DNA from: an uncultured Collinsella sp.
Lineage (GTDB): Bacteria > Actinomycetota > Coriobacteriia > Coriobacteriales > Coriobacteriaceae
Length of the DNA stretch: 6,096 nucleotides
Direction: 5' to 3'
NCBI GenBank assembly: GCA_937969105.1
Contig: CALBUZ010000049.1
Coordinates: 1-6,096, forward strand
This document shows positions 5,921-6,096 of the stretch, piece by piece. The number at the start of each line of letters is the position of its first letter. Position 1 is the stretch's first letter. Under the pieces are notes generated by a model, which was given only the letters and a program-made list of their open reading frames with translations, did no database searches and was not told where the DNA came from. The translations under genes were made by a program, and so were the position numbers.

Positions 5921-6096
5921 AGGTGTGGAAAATAATGAACAAAGTTATAAGAGCTGTACGTTAATGAGTGACCATCGACTTCCAATTCGGCGCTAACTGA
6001 CGGTGATTAGGGAGTTTCAAGGTGGCGCGCGCAGACGTGGTGTAAGAGCGTCCCGAGGTCCGTCGCTGCAAGTCCCGATATTACTCCTTCTTGAGA
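5921..6096. other. Unassigned intergenic end of window
   Basis: With 5786-5875, this stretch beyond nhaA has no gene I can support. It turns from AT-rich (5929-5960, with TATAAG at 5946-5951 as a possible -10) to GC-rich, with GCGCGCGC at 6025-6032. Only short imperfect hairpins are visible. It may be the promoter and leader of a gene to the right, or hold the 3' end of a - strand gene (an LKKE-stop reading lies at the very edge). Confidence 0.3.

Noticed and set aside
5814..5996. 60-codon ORF after nhaA
   Set aside because: It runs straight through the nhaA terminator hairpin, has no ribosome binding site, and matches no family I know.
6021..6060. Possible T-box antiterminator
   Set aside because: GGTGGCGCGCGC departs from the conserved TGGNACCGCG, and no matching GGGACG-type terminator arm follows CGTCCC. 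Kept only as a weak pointer.

Overview
The window (6,096 bp) is high-GC bacterial DNA with four complete protein-coding genes, all on the + strand. No tRNA, rRNA, CRISPR array, insertion sequence or transposase gene was recognised. The GC-rich, C/G-ending codon use, the gene set and the intergenic style suggest an actinobacterium of the class Coriobacteriia, most like Collinsella. This placement is an inference, not shown by a marker gene.

Left part (1-1300): a terminator-like hairpin opens the window. Next is a ROK-family sugar kinase, most likely glucokinase, starting at ATG 104. Behind it lie an 11-bp perfect inverted repeat and an intrinsic terminator. The hairpin before the kinase and the inverted repeat behind it both carry GGGACAGG in the loop, on opposite strands, so they may be copies of a REP-like element.

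Middle (1302-4218): a 619-residue membrane diguanylate cyclase has two membrane segments, an extracytoplasmic Cache-like sensor, a PAS-like region and an intact GGDEF domain with an RxxD inhibition site. A manganese-dependent (family II) inorganic pyrophosphatase, ppaC, follows 74 bp later. It has its own extended -10 promoter candidate and a strong intrinsic terminator.

Right part (4219-6096): a 208-bp leader precedes nhaA, a Na+/H+ antiporter. The leader can fold into an 8-bp closing helix around two smaller hairpins. A full intrinsic terminator lies 33 nt before the nhaA start codon, and a small hairpin abuts the ribosome binding site. No promoter fits between that terminator and nhaA, so nhaA transcripts should have to pass through it. 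This is the best candidate for an undescribed regulatory system here: a riboswitch-like or attenuator leader that could sense an ion or pH. A 15-bp hairpin terminator follows nhaA, and the last roughly 175 bp contain no recognisable gene.

The genes look like separate transcription units: sugar phosphorylation, c-di-GMP signalling, pyrophosphate removal and sodium/pH homeostasis. Nothing suggests that they form one pathway or operon.
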